Part shown: in pieces, positions 6,583 through 14,517 of the stretch
Layout of the letters: each line of letters starts with the position of its first letter
How positions within the stretch are numbered: position 1 is the first letter of the stretch
Assembly: GCA_900549755.1 (NCBI GenBank)
Contig: URPQ01000022.1
Location: 1 to 27,042, forward strand
DNA length: 27,042 nucleotides
Direction of reading: 5' to 3'
Source: an uncultured Oscillospiraceae bacterium
GTDB lineage: Bacteria > Bacillota > Clostridia > Oscillospirales > Acutalibacteraceae
The notes under the pieces: model-generated
What the model saw: only the letters and a program-made list of their open reading frames with translations
Database searches by the model: none
Told to the model about the DNA's origin: nothing
Translations under genes and position numbers: made by a program

Positions 6583-9500
6583 ACGCGCACTTGCCCTGTG
6601 CCTTTGCTGCGTTATAGCCGGCTGCACGTTCAGCAGCTTATCGGCTGTAAAAGCTAAGGCGGAAAGTACGGATTTTTTTAGCCGCTGGTTTTCCGCCGAT
6701 AACGACAGTAAGTGGTGGGACGGAAATTCCTACAAAGGATTGACCGGTCCTGACGGAGGATTTTATATTAACCACCCTGACGGCAATTGGCAGTATTATC
6801 ACCGCTGGAGTGTTGAGGGCGGCAGCGCCAGACTTGACTGCAACGGTCCCGGACTTACGGTGGATTTAAACGAAATAAATCGGGTGGATTATACAGTCAA
6901 TGCTTCAAAGCCCGTAGAGCTTTGGGTTCAGACATATAATCTTAAAAAAGACGGTACACCTGACGAAAATACCCGTTCGTTTATAAAGCTTGCGGATATT
7001 GCGGCAGGAGAGACAACCGAAAGCGTAGATTTGTTGAAAAACAGCGAATTTGTATCTCGCCTGACTGCCGACAAGAAAATACATATTTCAGGCTTCGGTT
7101 TTTATACAAAGTCATTTGCATACGGAGATACAATTGATGTCACTGCTTTTTCAGCCGGAAAAGCAGAGGAGACACAGGAAATCGACGGTTTTTCCCAATG
7201 GTTCACCGCGGCAAACGATGGCAAATGGTGGGACGGAAATTCTTACAGCGGGCTTACAAATTCCGACGGAGGATTTTATATTAACCACCCTGACGGCAAT
7301 TGGCAGTATTATCACCGCTGGAGTGTTGAGGGCGGCAGCGCCAGACTTGACTGCAACGGTCCGGGACTCACAGTCGATTTGAATAAAACAAACCGTGTTG
7401 ATTATTCAGTCAATGCTTCAAAGCCCGTAGAGCTTTGGGTTCAGACATATAATCTGAAAGAAGACGGAACAAAAGACGGAAATACCCGCTCGTTTACAAA
7501 GCTTGCGGATATTGCGGCGGGGGAGACAAACGGCAGCGTCGATCTGCTGAAAAACAGTGAAATAATATCACATCTTACAGAGGACAAAAAGATATATATT
7601 GAGGGCTTTAGCTTTTATACAAAATCCTTTGCTTACGGTGATACGATTGGCGTTACAGCATTTTCAATTGTAAAGGGTGATGTTGCACAGGAAATTGACG
7701 GATTTTCCCGTTGGTTTACATCAGCCAATAACTATAACTGGTGGGACGGAAACTCAAACCGCTCCTATGCGGACGCAGGAGACGCGTGGTTTATTGAAAG
7801 CACCGCCGACAGATGGACTTACAAGCTCGGCTGGAGCTGGGACGGTAACGGAAACGGCAGGCTTGACTGCAACGGTCCGGGGCTTACGGTTGACTTGGAC
7901 GAATATAATACGGTTAATTACAATATCACGATATCACGTCCAATCACGCTTTATGCGCAGGTTTACCGTATTGAAAACGGAGCGGTGGATTACAACACAC
8001 GCACATTTATTCCGCTTAAGAGCCTTGATAAGGGCGAATGGGCAGAATCATTTGATTTGCGCTCAAGCGCAGAGCTTATGAAAATGTGCAATTCGGAAAA
8101 CAGCCTGCTGATTGCGGGCTTCGGATTTAAAACCGAGGGCTTTCAAAACGCCGATACCGTAAAGGTAAGCGCGTTTACGCTTTCCTTAAATAAAGAACCG
8201 TATGTACCCGCAGTTACAAAGCACGCGGAATCCTGGATCTTAAACCACACCCCCACCGCGTGGTGGAGCTGGGACTGGAATATGAGCGATTCGGATATGT
8301 TGCGAATATCCGGTGAGGCAGACTCAAAGGGCGGTGTAAAGCTCAACTTCAAGGGTGATTTTGAGGATCTGCGCTATATGGCTTCCGCTTATACGGTGGA
8401 TTTGAAGACCGACCCGTATTTCTATGCACGCTTTGATACGGATGTGCCGTGCGAGCTTTATCTGCTTGTATCGGGCAGCCCCGAGGGGAATAGCGGTATA
8501 AAAATCAGCGATAAGCTGTATAGCGGCAGAGTGAACGAAAAATTCAGAATTTCCGATATTGCGGCGCTGGCACCGTATATCAGAAATAACTCAATTTCGG
8601 TTTACGGTTTCCGCCTTATCCCGCAGGATGATCCCACAGGTAAGAATATTTATTTCCGCACAATGGATTTCGGCGATATGAATTTCGCTGTCGACCTTGA
8701 AACGGTGCAGCGGCCTGCGGCGCCGACCCTTACCTCAAACACAAAGGAAATGACCGACGCCGTGGAAATAACCGTTTCGGGAGTGCCAGAAACAGCGAAA
8801 CTTACACAGTACAGGATAGGCAGGCACGGCGAATGGCAGACATATTCGGGCGCAGTTACAATTAAGAAAAACATTGAGCTTTTTGCCCGCTATATTGATG
8901 AAAACGGGTATTGGTCGATTTCAGGCAGTCTTGCGGTGAGCAATATTATAAAAGCGCCGTCGGAGGATGCAAAGCCGGTGATTCCCAACTGGTTTTCGCC
9001 GGATACACTCACAACCTGCTGGTATAACTGGGACTGGCGCTACGGCAGCGACGATCAGGACAGATTCGCGCTTGACGCGACCGATAAATATTGGACTGCC
9101 CGCGTTGATAAGGGATGGTGCAAACGCATTGAAACGCAGCATAACAACAGCGACTTCCACTGCCTTGTAGATTTAGATGAGCAAACCGAGCTTTTCTATA
9201 AAATCGACACCCAGTTTGAGCTTAAAATAAGCCTGAAGGTTAAAATAGGGGCTGCAAACAGCAGTTACGCCACAGTGCCCGTAGGCACGCTTACGGCGGG
9301 TAAAAATTCCGGCTCGTTTAATATTTCGGATAATTCGGAGCTGCTTTCAATCAGCGACGACGAAAATAAACTCACCGTTTCAGGCGTTATTTTCGAATTT
9401 GCCACAACCGAGGGAAAATGCTTTACGGTTGAACGCTTCCTCTTTGACTCCGAAGACGCTTATTACCCCGGCTACGGCGGTCAGGAGACCGTAAGGGAAA

Positions 9501-10855
9501 TTACGCCGACATGGTTTGAACCCGAGCAGGTTAATAAGTGGCTTAACGGCAAAAAACAGATAAATATATCGGATAACGCGGCTACGGTTGAAATAAATAC
9601 CGATAACGATTGGTGTGCTACCGTAAATATTGCGGCCGAGGTTTCCGATATTACCTCGAACGGAACGTCGGTAAGAATAAATTTGCAGGGTGCAAATACT
9701 CTGTATCTCAATACCGATAACGAATTTGAGGCTGATATACTGCTCGGAATACGCTCCGGCGGCGCCGTGCAATATGTAAAGGTCGGAGCTTTGCAAAAGG
9801 GTAAGAACGAGCAGGCAATTGACCTTAATAATATTGAAATGCTTTCGCAGCTTGCAAATAACGGCTCACTTACCGTGACAGGAATAAGATTTGTTCCGCA
9901 AAAAGCGGCAAACGGCGAAAGCCTAAAGGTGGATCTTTGCGCATTTAATGCCGCAGGGAAGAAATATCCGGGATATGAGGATACAGATAAGATTAAAGCC
10001 GACGAAGAGGCTGCGGCGGCAGTTGATGAAAAGATACGCGCCATAGGAAATGTAACCCTTAAAAGCCTTGAAGCAATTAAGACGGCGCGTTCGGCATATG
10101 AAGCGCTCAACAGTTATCAGCGCTCGCTTGTAACGGAATACGCCGCGCTTGTAAACGCGGAAAACAGCTATTATGCACTGGCGCTTGCAAACGGAATATA
10201 CACGGAAGAACTTCCGCTCGATATGATACTGTCGCATATTTCGGAGAATCCTTCGTCTCTTATTGAAATCAATCTTACCGCCGCGCAAAAGCTGCCAGCG
10301 GAATTGCTCGCCGCGGCAAAGAATAACGATTGCGATATAAGGGTTAATATTTACGATGATAAGGAAAACGAGCTGATTTACAGCATAGTTTTGCAAAGTA
10401 AAGACCTGACCGACACAGCTGCCCCGTTTGATACGGCGCTTTCTTCCGCTGAGCCGAAGCTTACTGCAGCTCAGAAAAAAGCACTGGGAGCTGCAAAAAA
10501 GCTTTTTTACGGAATGAATAAGGAAAATCGCGTTACTTCGTATCTTATTGTAATGCTTAACGGTAAAAACAGCCTGTTTGCTACCGATAAAAACGAGCTT
10601 TACAATTTCGCGGTAAACGGCAGATTTACCCTGCAGTCGGATTACAGCGCTGTGCGCAATAACGCCGTGACCCTGCTTATAAGAAGCGGCGGCGAGTATA
10701 TGCTTTGTGAAAAGAATATCGTAAATGCAACGGCTGCGAACGGATTGCCGACGACGGGGGAAAAGAGCAATGCGCTTCCCGTAATACTCAATCTTGCTTC
10801 AATTGCTATGCTGGCGGTACTTACCTTTAAAATGAAAAAGGGGAAAGAAAGATGA
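6557..10855 (+). CDS. Giant LPTTG wall-anchored protein with six tryptophan-rich modules
   Basis: A 1432-residue surface protein. A signal peptide (residues 1 to about 36, AKA|ES) also contains VIAGC at 19-23, a weak lipobox. Six related modules follow at about 40-200, 211-371, 382-543, 558-710, 809-970 and 983-1135. They begin with patterns such as SRWFSADNDSKWWDGNSY or PNWFSPDTLTTCWYNWDW and end in strands like ISGFGF and VSGVIF. Between modules 4 and 5 is a small CHB_HEX_C_1/Fn3-like domain (about 719-798). A helical FIVAR-like segment (about 1151-1208) and a C-terminal domain of unknown type lead to LPTTG at 1397-1401, a hydrophobic stretch and a Lys/Arg tail. The modules recur in the dockerin protein. 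GGAGG at 6544-6548 supports the start, which lies inside the previous gene, so translation is probably coupled. No catalytic motif is seen; glycan capture is inferred. Confidence 0.85.
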   Translation: MSKQAVFFKRALALCLCCVIAGCTFSSLSAVKAKAESTDFFSRWFSADNDSKWWDGNSYKGLTGPDGGFYINHPDGNWQYYHRWSVEGGSARLDCNGPGLTVDLNEINRVDYTVNASKPVELWVQTYNLKKDGTPDENTRSFIKLADIAAGETTESVDLLKNSEFVSRLTADKKIHISGFGFYTKSFAYGDTIDVTAFSAGKAEETQEIDGFSQWFTAANDGKWWDGNSYSGLTNSDGGFYINHPDGNWQYYHRWSVEGGSARLDCNGPGLTVDLNKTNRVDYSVNASKPVELWVQTYNLKEDGTKDGNTRSFTKLADIAAGETNGSVDLLKNSEIISHLTEDKKIYIEGFSFYTKSFAYGDTIGVTAFSIVKGDVAQEIDGFSRWFTSANNYNWWDGNSNRSYADAGDAWFIESTADRWTYKLGWSWDGNGNGRLDCNGPGLTVDLDEYNTVNYNITISRPITLYAQVYRIENGAVDYNTRTFIPLKSLDKGEWAESFDLRSSAELMKMCNSENSLLIAGFGFKTEGFQNADTVKVSAFTLSLNKEPYVPAVTKHAESWILNHTPTAWWSWDWNMSDSDMLRISGEADSKGGVKLNFKGDFEDLRYMASAYTVDLKTDPYFYARFDTDVPCELYLLVSGSPEGNSGIKISDKLYSGRVNEKFRISDIAALAPYIRNNSISVYGFRLIPQDDPTGKNIYFRTMDFGDMNFAVDLETVQRPAAPTLTSNTKEMTDAVEITVSGVPETAKLTQYRIGRHGEWQTYSGAVTIKKNIELFARYIDENGYWSISGSLAVSNIIKAPSEDAKPVIPNWFSPDTLTTCWYNWDWRYGSDDQDRFALDATDKYWTARVDKGWCKRIETQHNNSDFHCLVDLDEQTELFYKIDTQFELKISLKVKIGAANSSYATVPVGTLTAGKNSGSFNISDNSELLSISDDENKLTVSGVIFEFATTEGKCFTVERFLFDSEDAYYPGYGGQETVREITPTWFEPEQVNKWLNGKKQINISDNAATVEINTDNDWCATVNIAAEVSDITSNGTSVRINLQGANTLYLNTDNEFEADILLGIRSGGAVQYVKVGALQKGKNEQAIDLNNIEMLSQLANNGSLTVTGIRFVPQKAANGESLKVDLCAFNAAGKKYPGYEDTDKIKADEEAAAAVDEKIRAIGNVTLKSLEAIKTARSAYEALNSYQRSLVTEYAALVNAENSYYALALANGIYTEELPLDMILSHISENPSSLIEINLTAAQKLPAELLAAAKNNDCDIRVNIYDDKENELIYSIVLQSKDLTDTAAPFDTALSSAEPKLTAAQKKALGAAKKLFYGMNKENRVTSYLIVMLNGKNSLFATDKNELYNFAVNGRFTLQSDYSAVRNNAVTLLIRSGGEYMLCEKNIVNATAANGLPTTGEKSNALPVILNLASIAMLAVLTFKMKKGKER
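6752..7362 (+). repeat. Tandem module duplication with a 98-base perfect repeat
   Basis: Bases 6752-6849 are identical to 7265-7362, a 98-base match at a period of 513 bases (171 codons). A second identical block of 49 bases, 6894-6942 and 7407-7455, has the same period. Flanking parts of modules 1 and 2 differ. This points to a recent duplication, or to gene conversion that keeps the core of the two modules alike. Confidence 0.95.
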
Positions 10856-11919
10856 AAAAATTTGCTTGCAAAATTTCGGCATTATTGTGTGCGGCGGCAA
10901 TGCTTACGGCATTATTACCCGCATTCGGCGTTTCTGCGGCGGCACAAACCAAAAAGTTTTTAGACCCCATGGAGGATTCGGCGTTTCCCAAGGCTTACAG
11001 CGTAAAAACAATTCCTCCCGCAAATTACGATGTAACTGAGGCACAGGTTAAGGCAAACGGCGGTGTTTTCGGGGCGAATTCCGATAAGCGCGCGCTTGCC
11101 GCCTTTAAAACCAATAAAACAATGAAGCTGTTTAAAGAGGTTTTCGGCAACGACTACTCCCGCACGCATACCCTTATGAAAAACTATGTTGCCTGTGAGC
11201 TGGAGCTGATTTACGAATTTAAAAACGGCTTTAAGGACTTTGAATTTATGGGAATCGCAGGTGCAGGAAACTGGGCGGGAGCCTGGGGTATGGAGGAAAA
11301 TCCTCCGCTTGAAATAGCCTATTCAAATACCGCAACCGGCGGATGGAAAACTTTTAATTACAAGGATATGCGCGATATGCCCGCCGCAGAGGGTTCGACC
11401 TACTGCTATTTCCGCGGGAAAAATATTCCGACCAACGCCAGATATTTGCGCATCCGTTTTTTAAACGGCGCGGATTATGACAGTGCGAAGAACTTTTGGA
11501 AGCCGCGTTATGAAAACTGGGCATGTGCGCTGGGGTATTTGCTTGTAAACGAATATACCGCTCCGCAGTCGGGCGGAAGCACATCCGGCAGCAGCACAGG
11601 CACTTCTTCCGTAAATAACGGCGGCGGAAATACAACCTCGCAGAAGCCGAACGGTACTTCCTCTGCCGATAATACATCAAGTACCGCGTCCGTTACCGCC
11701 TCTGAAAACAACGGCACGGCAACGGAAAGCAATCCCGGGAATAACGGAAACTCTCCGTCTGATGATACCGTTGTGGATGTAAAAACGGATGTTAAACGCG
11801 AGATCGACTGGAAGATTACCGGAATAATTATCGGTGCGGATGTTTTGGTAGTCGGCGGAGTAATTGCTGTCTTAATTCTGCTTTACAAAAAGAAAGTCAG
11901 AGAATTAAAAATAAAGTAG
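10852..11919 (+). CDS. Surface protein with beta-domain, low-complexity stalk and C-terminal membrane anchor
   Basis: A 355-residue protein. A signal peptide (about residues 1-30, GVSAAA) is followed by a globular, aromatic-rich domain at about 36-236 (FEFMGIAGAGNWAGAWG at 130-146, NFWKPRYENWACALGYLLV at 214-232), probably a beta-sandwich. A stalk of Gly, Ser, Thr and Asn runs from about 240 to 305, then comes one membrane helix at about 323-345 and a short basic tail. The stalk is the kind that spans the wall. I do not recognise the globular domain; a ligand-binding or scaffold role is inferred from the layout. ATGA overlap with the wall-protein stop indicates coupled translation and suggests the two act together. 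Confidence 0.7.
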   Translation: MKKFACKISALLCAAAMLTALLPAFGVSAAAQTKKFLDPMEDSAFPKAYSVKTIPPANYDVTEAQVKANGGVFGANSDKRALAAFKTNKTMKLFKEVFGNDYSRTHTLMKNYVACELELIYEFKNGFKDFEFMGIAGAGNWAGAWGMEENPPLEIAYSNTATGGWKTFNYKDMRDMPAAEGSTYCYFRGKNIPTNARYLRIRFLNGADYDSAKNFWKPRYENWACALGYLLVNEYTAPQSGGSTSGSSTGTSSVNNGGGNTTSQKPNGTSSADNTSSTASVTASENNGTATESNPGNNGNSPSDDTVVDVKTDVKREIDWKITGIIIGADVLVVGGVIAVLILLYKKKVRELKIK

Positions 11920-11951
11920 CCTTGAACTTATAAGAAAGGGCGGTGCGCCGG

Positions 11952-12701
11952 ATGAAAAAAATCAGAATCGTAATAATAATTTGCGTTTCTCTCGCAGTTT
12001 TATCGGGCGCTGCCGTCGCGGGTGCTAAAATGCTTGAAACGAAAAACGCTTATCTTACAATCAACAATGACTCCGTTTCAAAGGATGAGTTGGAATTTTA
12101 TATGAAAGCCTCCCGCTCAGACGTAATTTTAAGGTTTACATCCGATGCGTTATCAAGTGCCGATAAGGATTTTTGGGAAACCGAGCAGAACGGAATTACT
12201 CCGGCTGAGTATTTATTGGAAATTGCGGTTGAGAACCTAAAAAACGACAGAGCGTTATTTGCCGAATGTGAAGAGCGCGGGCTTTGCGAAAAGCTGAGCT
12301 ATGAAAAAATTATAAAGCAAATGAACGCCGAAAACGCCGCGCGCGCGAAAAAGCTTAAAAACGGCGAGCCGGTTTACGGTGTTACGGAATACACTGTCGT
12401 TTCGTATTACGATTATCTTAAAAGCAACTTACAAATTGCTTTGCGCGAGAAATTGGAAAACGAAGGCATTATAAAAGAGGACGATGTAAAGCTTAAGCAG
12501 TATTACAATCAAATTAAAAACAGTGATCCTCTCTTTCGCAATGCCGACGGCAGCTTTAAACCGTACGCAGATATTCATGCAAAGCTGAAATATCTTTATA
12601 GGGAAAAATGCTTTTCGGATTATATAGAGCAGGCGGCGAAAAAACAAGCGGTGAGACAAAACACCGAAAAATTGAAAAAACTTGCAGCTGAAATCGGTTA
12701 G
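11952..12701 (+). CDS. SurA-N-like secreted chaperone domain protein without a PPIase domain
   Basis: A 249-residue, highly charged helical protein with an N-terminal membrane segment or signal anchor (about residues 4-25). The opening of the mature part, AYLTINNDSVSKDELEFYM, is the typical SurA/PrsA N-terminal pattern (V-x-I-N-x-x-x-V-S-K-x-E-x-x-x-Y). The rest is helical. The parvulin rotamase domain expected in PrsA or SurA is absent, so this is a chaperone-only member by length. Inference: it helps fold the large exported proteins of the same operon. AAAGGGCGG at 11935-11943 fits ATG 11952 better than the in-frame GTG 11943. It lies 32 bases after the stalk-protein gene and 15 before the next one. 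Confidence 0.6.
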   Translation: MKKIRIVIIICVSLAVLSGAAVAGAKMLETKNAYLTINNDSVSKDELEFYMKASRSDVILRFTSDALSSADKDFWETEQNGITPAEYLLEIAVENLKNDRALFAECEERGLCEKLSYEKIIKQMNAENAARAKKLKNGEPVYGVTEYTVVSYYDYLKSNLQIALREKLENEGIIKEDDVKLKQYYNQIKNSDPLFRNADGSFKPYADIHAKLKYLYREKCFSDYIEQAAKKQAVRQNTEKLKKLAAEIG

Positions 12702-12716
12702 GGGGAAAGATAAACA

Positions 12717-14501
12717 ATGAAACGAATAACGGCAATTCTTTTATCCGTATGTATACTTATCGCTCTTGCGGGATGTGTTAAGGTAACAACTACCACCGTA
12801 ACACGCAGAACAAAGGCGAATAATACCGCGACGGATTCCTCATCACAAGCGACTTCATCGGATAATACAAGCACAGACCGCGAAAATACAGATTCCTCAA
12901 AATCATCAGAGTCGGACACTTCCTCTGAAGCGGTAATACGTACCGACAATGCCGACGTAGATTTAACTGTAAAACAGGCAGCTGTGTTCAACGGTGCACG
13001 TAGGGAAGAAAGCGGATACGCTCTTTATTATGTGGACAGCGAGAACGGTGATGACGAAAATGACGGCAGGACCGAGCGCTCTGCCTGGAAGACGCTTGAC
13101 AATGTTAATAACCGCACCTTTGAGCCGGGAACGAAAATAATGCTTAAATGCGGCAGCGTCTTTGACCAAATGCTCGTTCCGCGTTCTTCGGGAACGGCAG
13201 GTAAGTATTTTATTATCGACAGCTACGGCAAGGGTGCTAAGCCGATTATAAACGGCGACGGCGAGGCGCAGGCGGTGCTTATTTCCTCCCTGCAGTATAT
13301 CGAAATCAGAAATCTCGAAATCCGCAATCCCTCTGAGTATTCCGCCGCGCGCAAGGGCGTTGCGGTCTATGCCGGAGGGCAGGTGAGCAGCGGGGTTTTC
13401 CATAAGGGCGGCGTATTTAATCACATTTACCTTATAAATCTTGATGTTATTGATATTTCATGCACCGACGGTCAGCGCTTTTACGGCGGAATAGTATTTT
13501 ATTCCCGCGAATCCGAAAACCCGACTTCATTTAATGAAATTCTGGTTCAGGGCTGCACTGTAAAAAACACGGGCGGTTCGGGAATCGCAATGGCATCGGA
13601 TTATGAGCACGGGCCGGGCGTTGAGTGGTCGGCATATGAATATACCCCCTCAACCAATGCGACCTTCCGCAATAATTTTGTTTCTCACTGCGCGTCGGAC
13701 GGTATTTTCATATCGGCGGTCAAGGGTTTACTTATAGAGTCCAATACCGTAACCGATACATCCTATGCAGAGGGCGCATATGCGGGTATATGGCCGCATT
13801 ACAGCTCAAATGTTGTAATGCAGTATAACGAGGCGTATGACGTAAAGCTGGTAGGCGGCGACGGTCAGGGCTACGATGTTGATATAGACTGTGTGAACAC
13901 CAAGGTACAGTACAATTACAGTCACGATAACGAGGGCGGTTTTATTCTTCTGTGTACCGACGGCTCTAACGGCGGCTACAACAAGGATATTTCGGTTCGT
14001 TACAACATAAGTCAAAATGATAAAAGTCAGATTTTCACGCTTTCGGGACCTATTTCCGATGTGAAAATTTATAACAACACGGTTTATACCAAGGCGGGGC
14101 TTAAAACCAACCTTGTAGGCTCTTATGACTGGGGAACGGCTGCCAGCCCGAAAAATGTGCGGTTTACAAACAACATTTTCAATATGAACTCTACGGGCTG
14201 GTGTTCGCTCATTATTCCGAGCCGAATTACATTCGATACAAACCTGTTTTACGGTACATACGGGTTCACACAGCTGTTTCAGTCGGGTGTGAAGATCAGC
14301 GGCTCGTTAACCGGCGACCCGATGTTTATAAAACCAGGGGCGGGTGCGATAGGTCTTGATACGCTCGGCGGGTACGGCTTAAAGCCCGGCTCTCCGGCAA
14401 TCAATTCGGGCAAATGGATTTCTCAGTGCGGGGGCAGGGATTTCTACGGGAAAGCGGTAACAAAGGAAGGCTTACCCGATCTCGGCGCGATTGAATACTA
14501 A
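12717..14501 (+). CDS. Lipoprotein right-handed beta-helix protein, paralogue of the cytosolic one
   Basis: A 594-residue lipoprotein with lipobox ALAGC, lipidated Cys20, and a Ser/Thr/Asp-rich linker at about 22-75 that lifts it off the membrane. The beta-helix begins at about 103 (YYVDSENGDDENDG) and carries the same conserved blocks as the protein at 5239: AGIWPH (356-361), GDGQGYDVDI (381-390), SHDNEGGFILLCT (402-414) and IFTLSGPI (439-446). It adds a C-terminal cap ending in SPAINSG (559-565) and PDLGAIEY, common in secreted beta-helix enzymes. The start is supported by GGGGGAAAG at 12701-12709. It should act at the outer membrane face, while its twin acts in the cytosol, presumably on the same linkage in polymer and oligomer. 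The catalytic type is unknown. Confidence 0.82.
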   Translation: MKRITAILLSVCILIALAGCVKVTTTTVTRRTKANNTATDSSSQATSSDNTSTDRENTDSSKSSESDTSSEAVIRTDNADVDLTVKQAAVFNGARREESGYALYYVDSENGDDENDGRTERSAWKTLDNVNNRTFEPGTKIMLKCGSVFDQMLVPRSSGTAGKYFIIDSYGKGAKPIINGDGEAQAVLISSLQYIEIRNLEIRNPSEYSAARKGVAVYAGGQVSSGVFHKGGVFNHIYLINLDVIDISCTDGQRFYGGIVFYSRESENPTSFNEILVQGCTVKNTGGSGIAMASDYEHGPGVEWSAYEYTPSTNATFRNNFVSHCASDGIFISAVKGLLIESNTVTDTSYAEGAYAGIWPHYSSNVVMQYNEAYDVKLVGGDGQGYDVDIDCVNTKVQYNYSHDNEGGFILLCTDGSNGGYNKDISVRYNISQNDKSQIFTLSGPISDVKIYNNTVYTKAGLKTNLVGSYDWGTAASPKNVRFTNNIFNMNSTGWCSLIIPSRITFDTNLFYGTYGFTQLFQSGVKISGSLTGDPMFIKPGAGAIGLDTLGGYGLKPGSPAINSGKWISQCGGRDFYGKAVTKEGLPDLGAIEY

Positions 14502-14517
14502 GAAAGGAAGAATTTTT

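Noticed and set aside
6752..7455. Repeats in the wall-protein gene as a CRISPR-like or mobile element
   Set aside because: The period is a whole number of codons and the repeats encode protein modules in frame; there are no spacers, terminal inverted repeats or transposase.
9481..10110. Minus-strand open frame of about 209 codons inside the wall-protein gene
   Set aside because: It lies wholly within a well-supported plus-strand gene, has no binding site and gives a low-quality, Ser/Phe-rich translation.
14491..14517. Upstream TTG start for the solute-binding lipoprotein
   Set aside because: It overlaps the preceding gene and has no binding site; the ATG at 14518 gives a standard lipoprotein signal peptide behind AAGGAAG.
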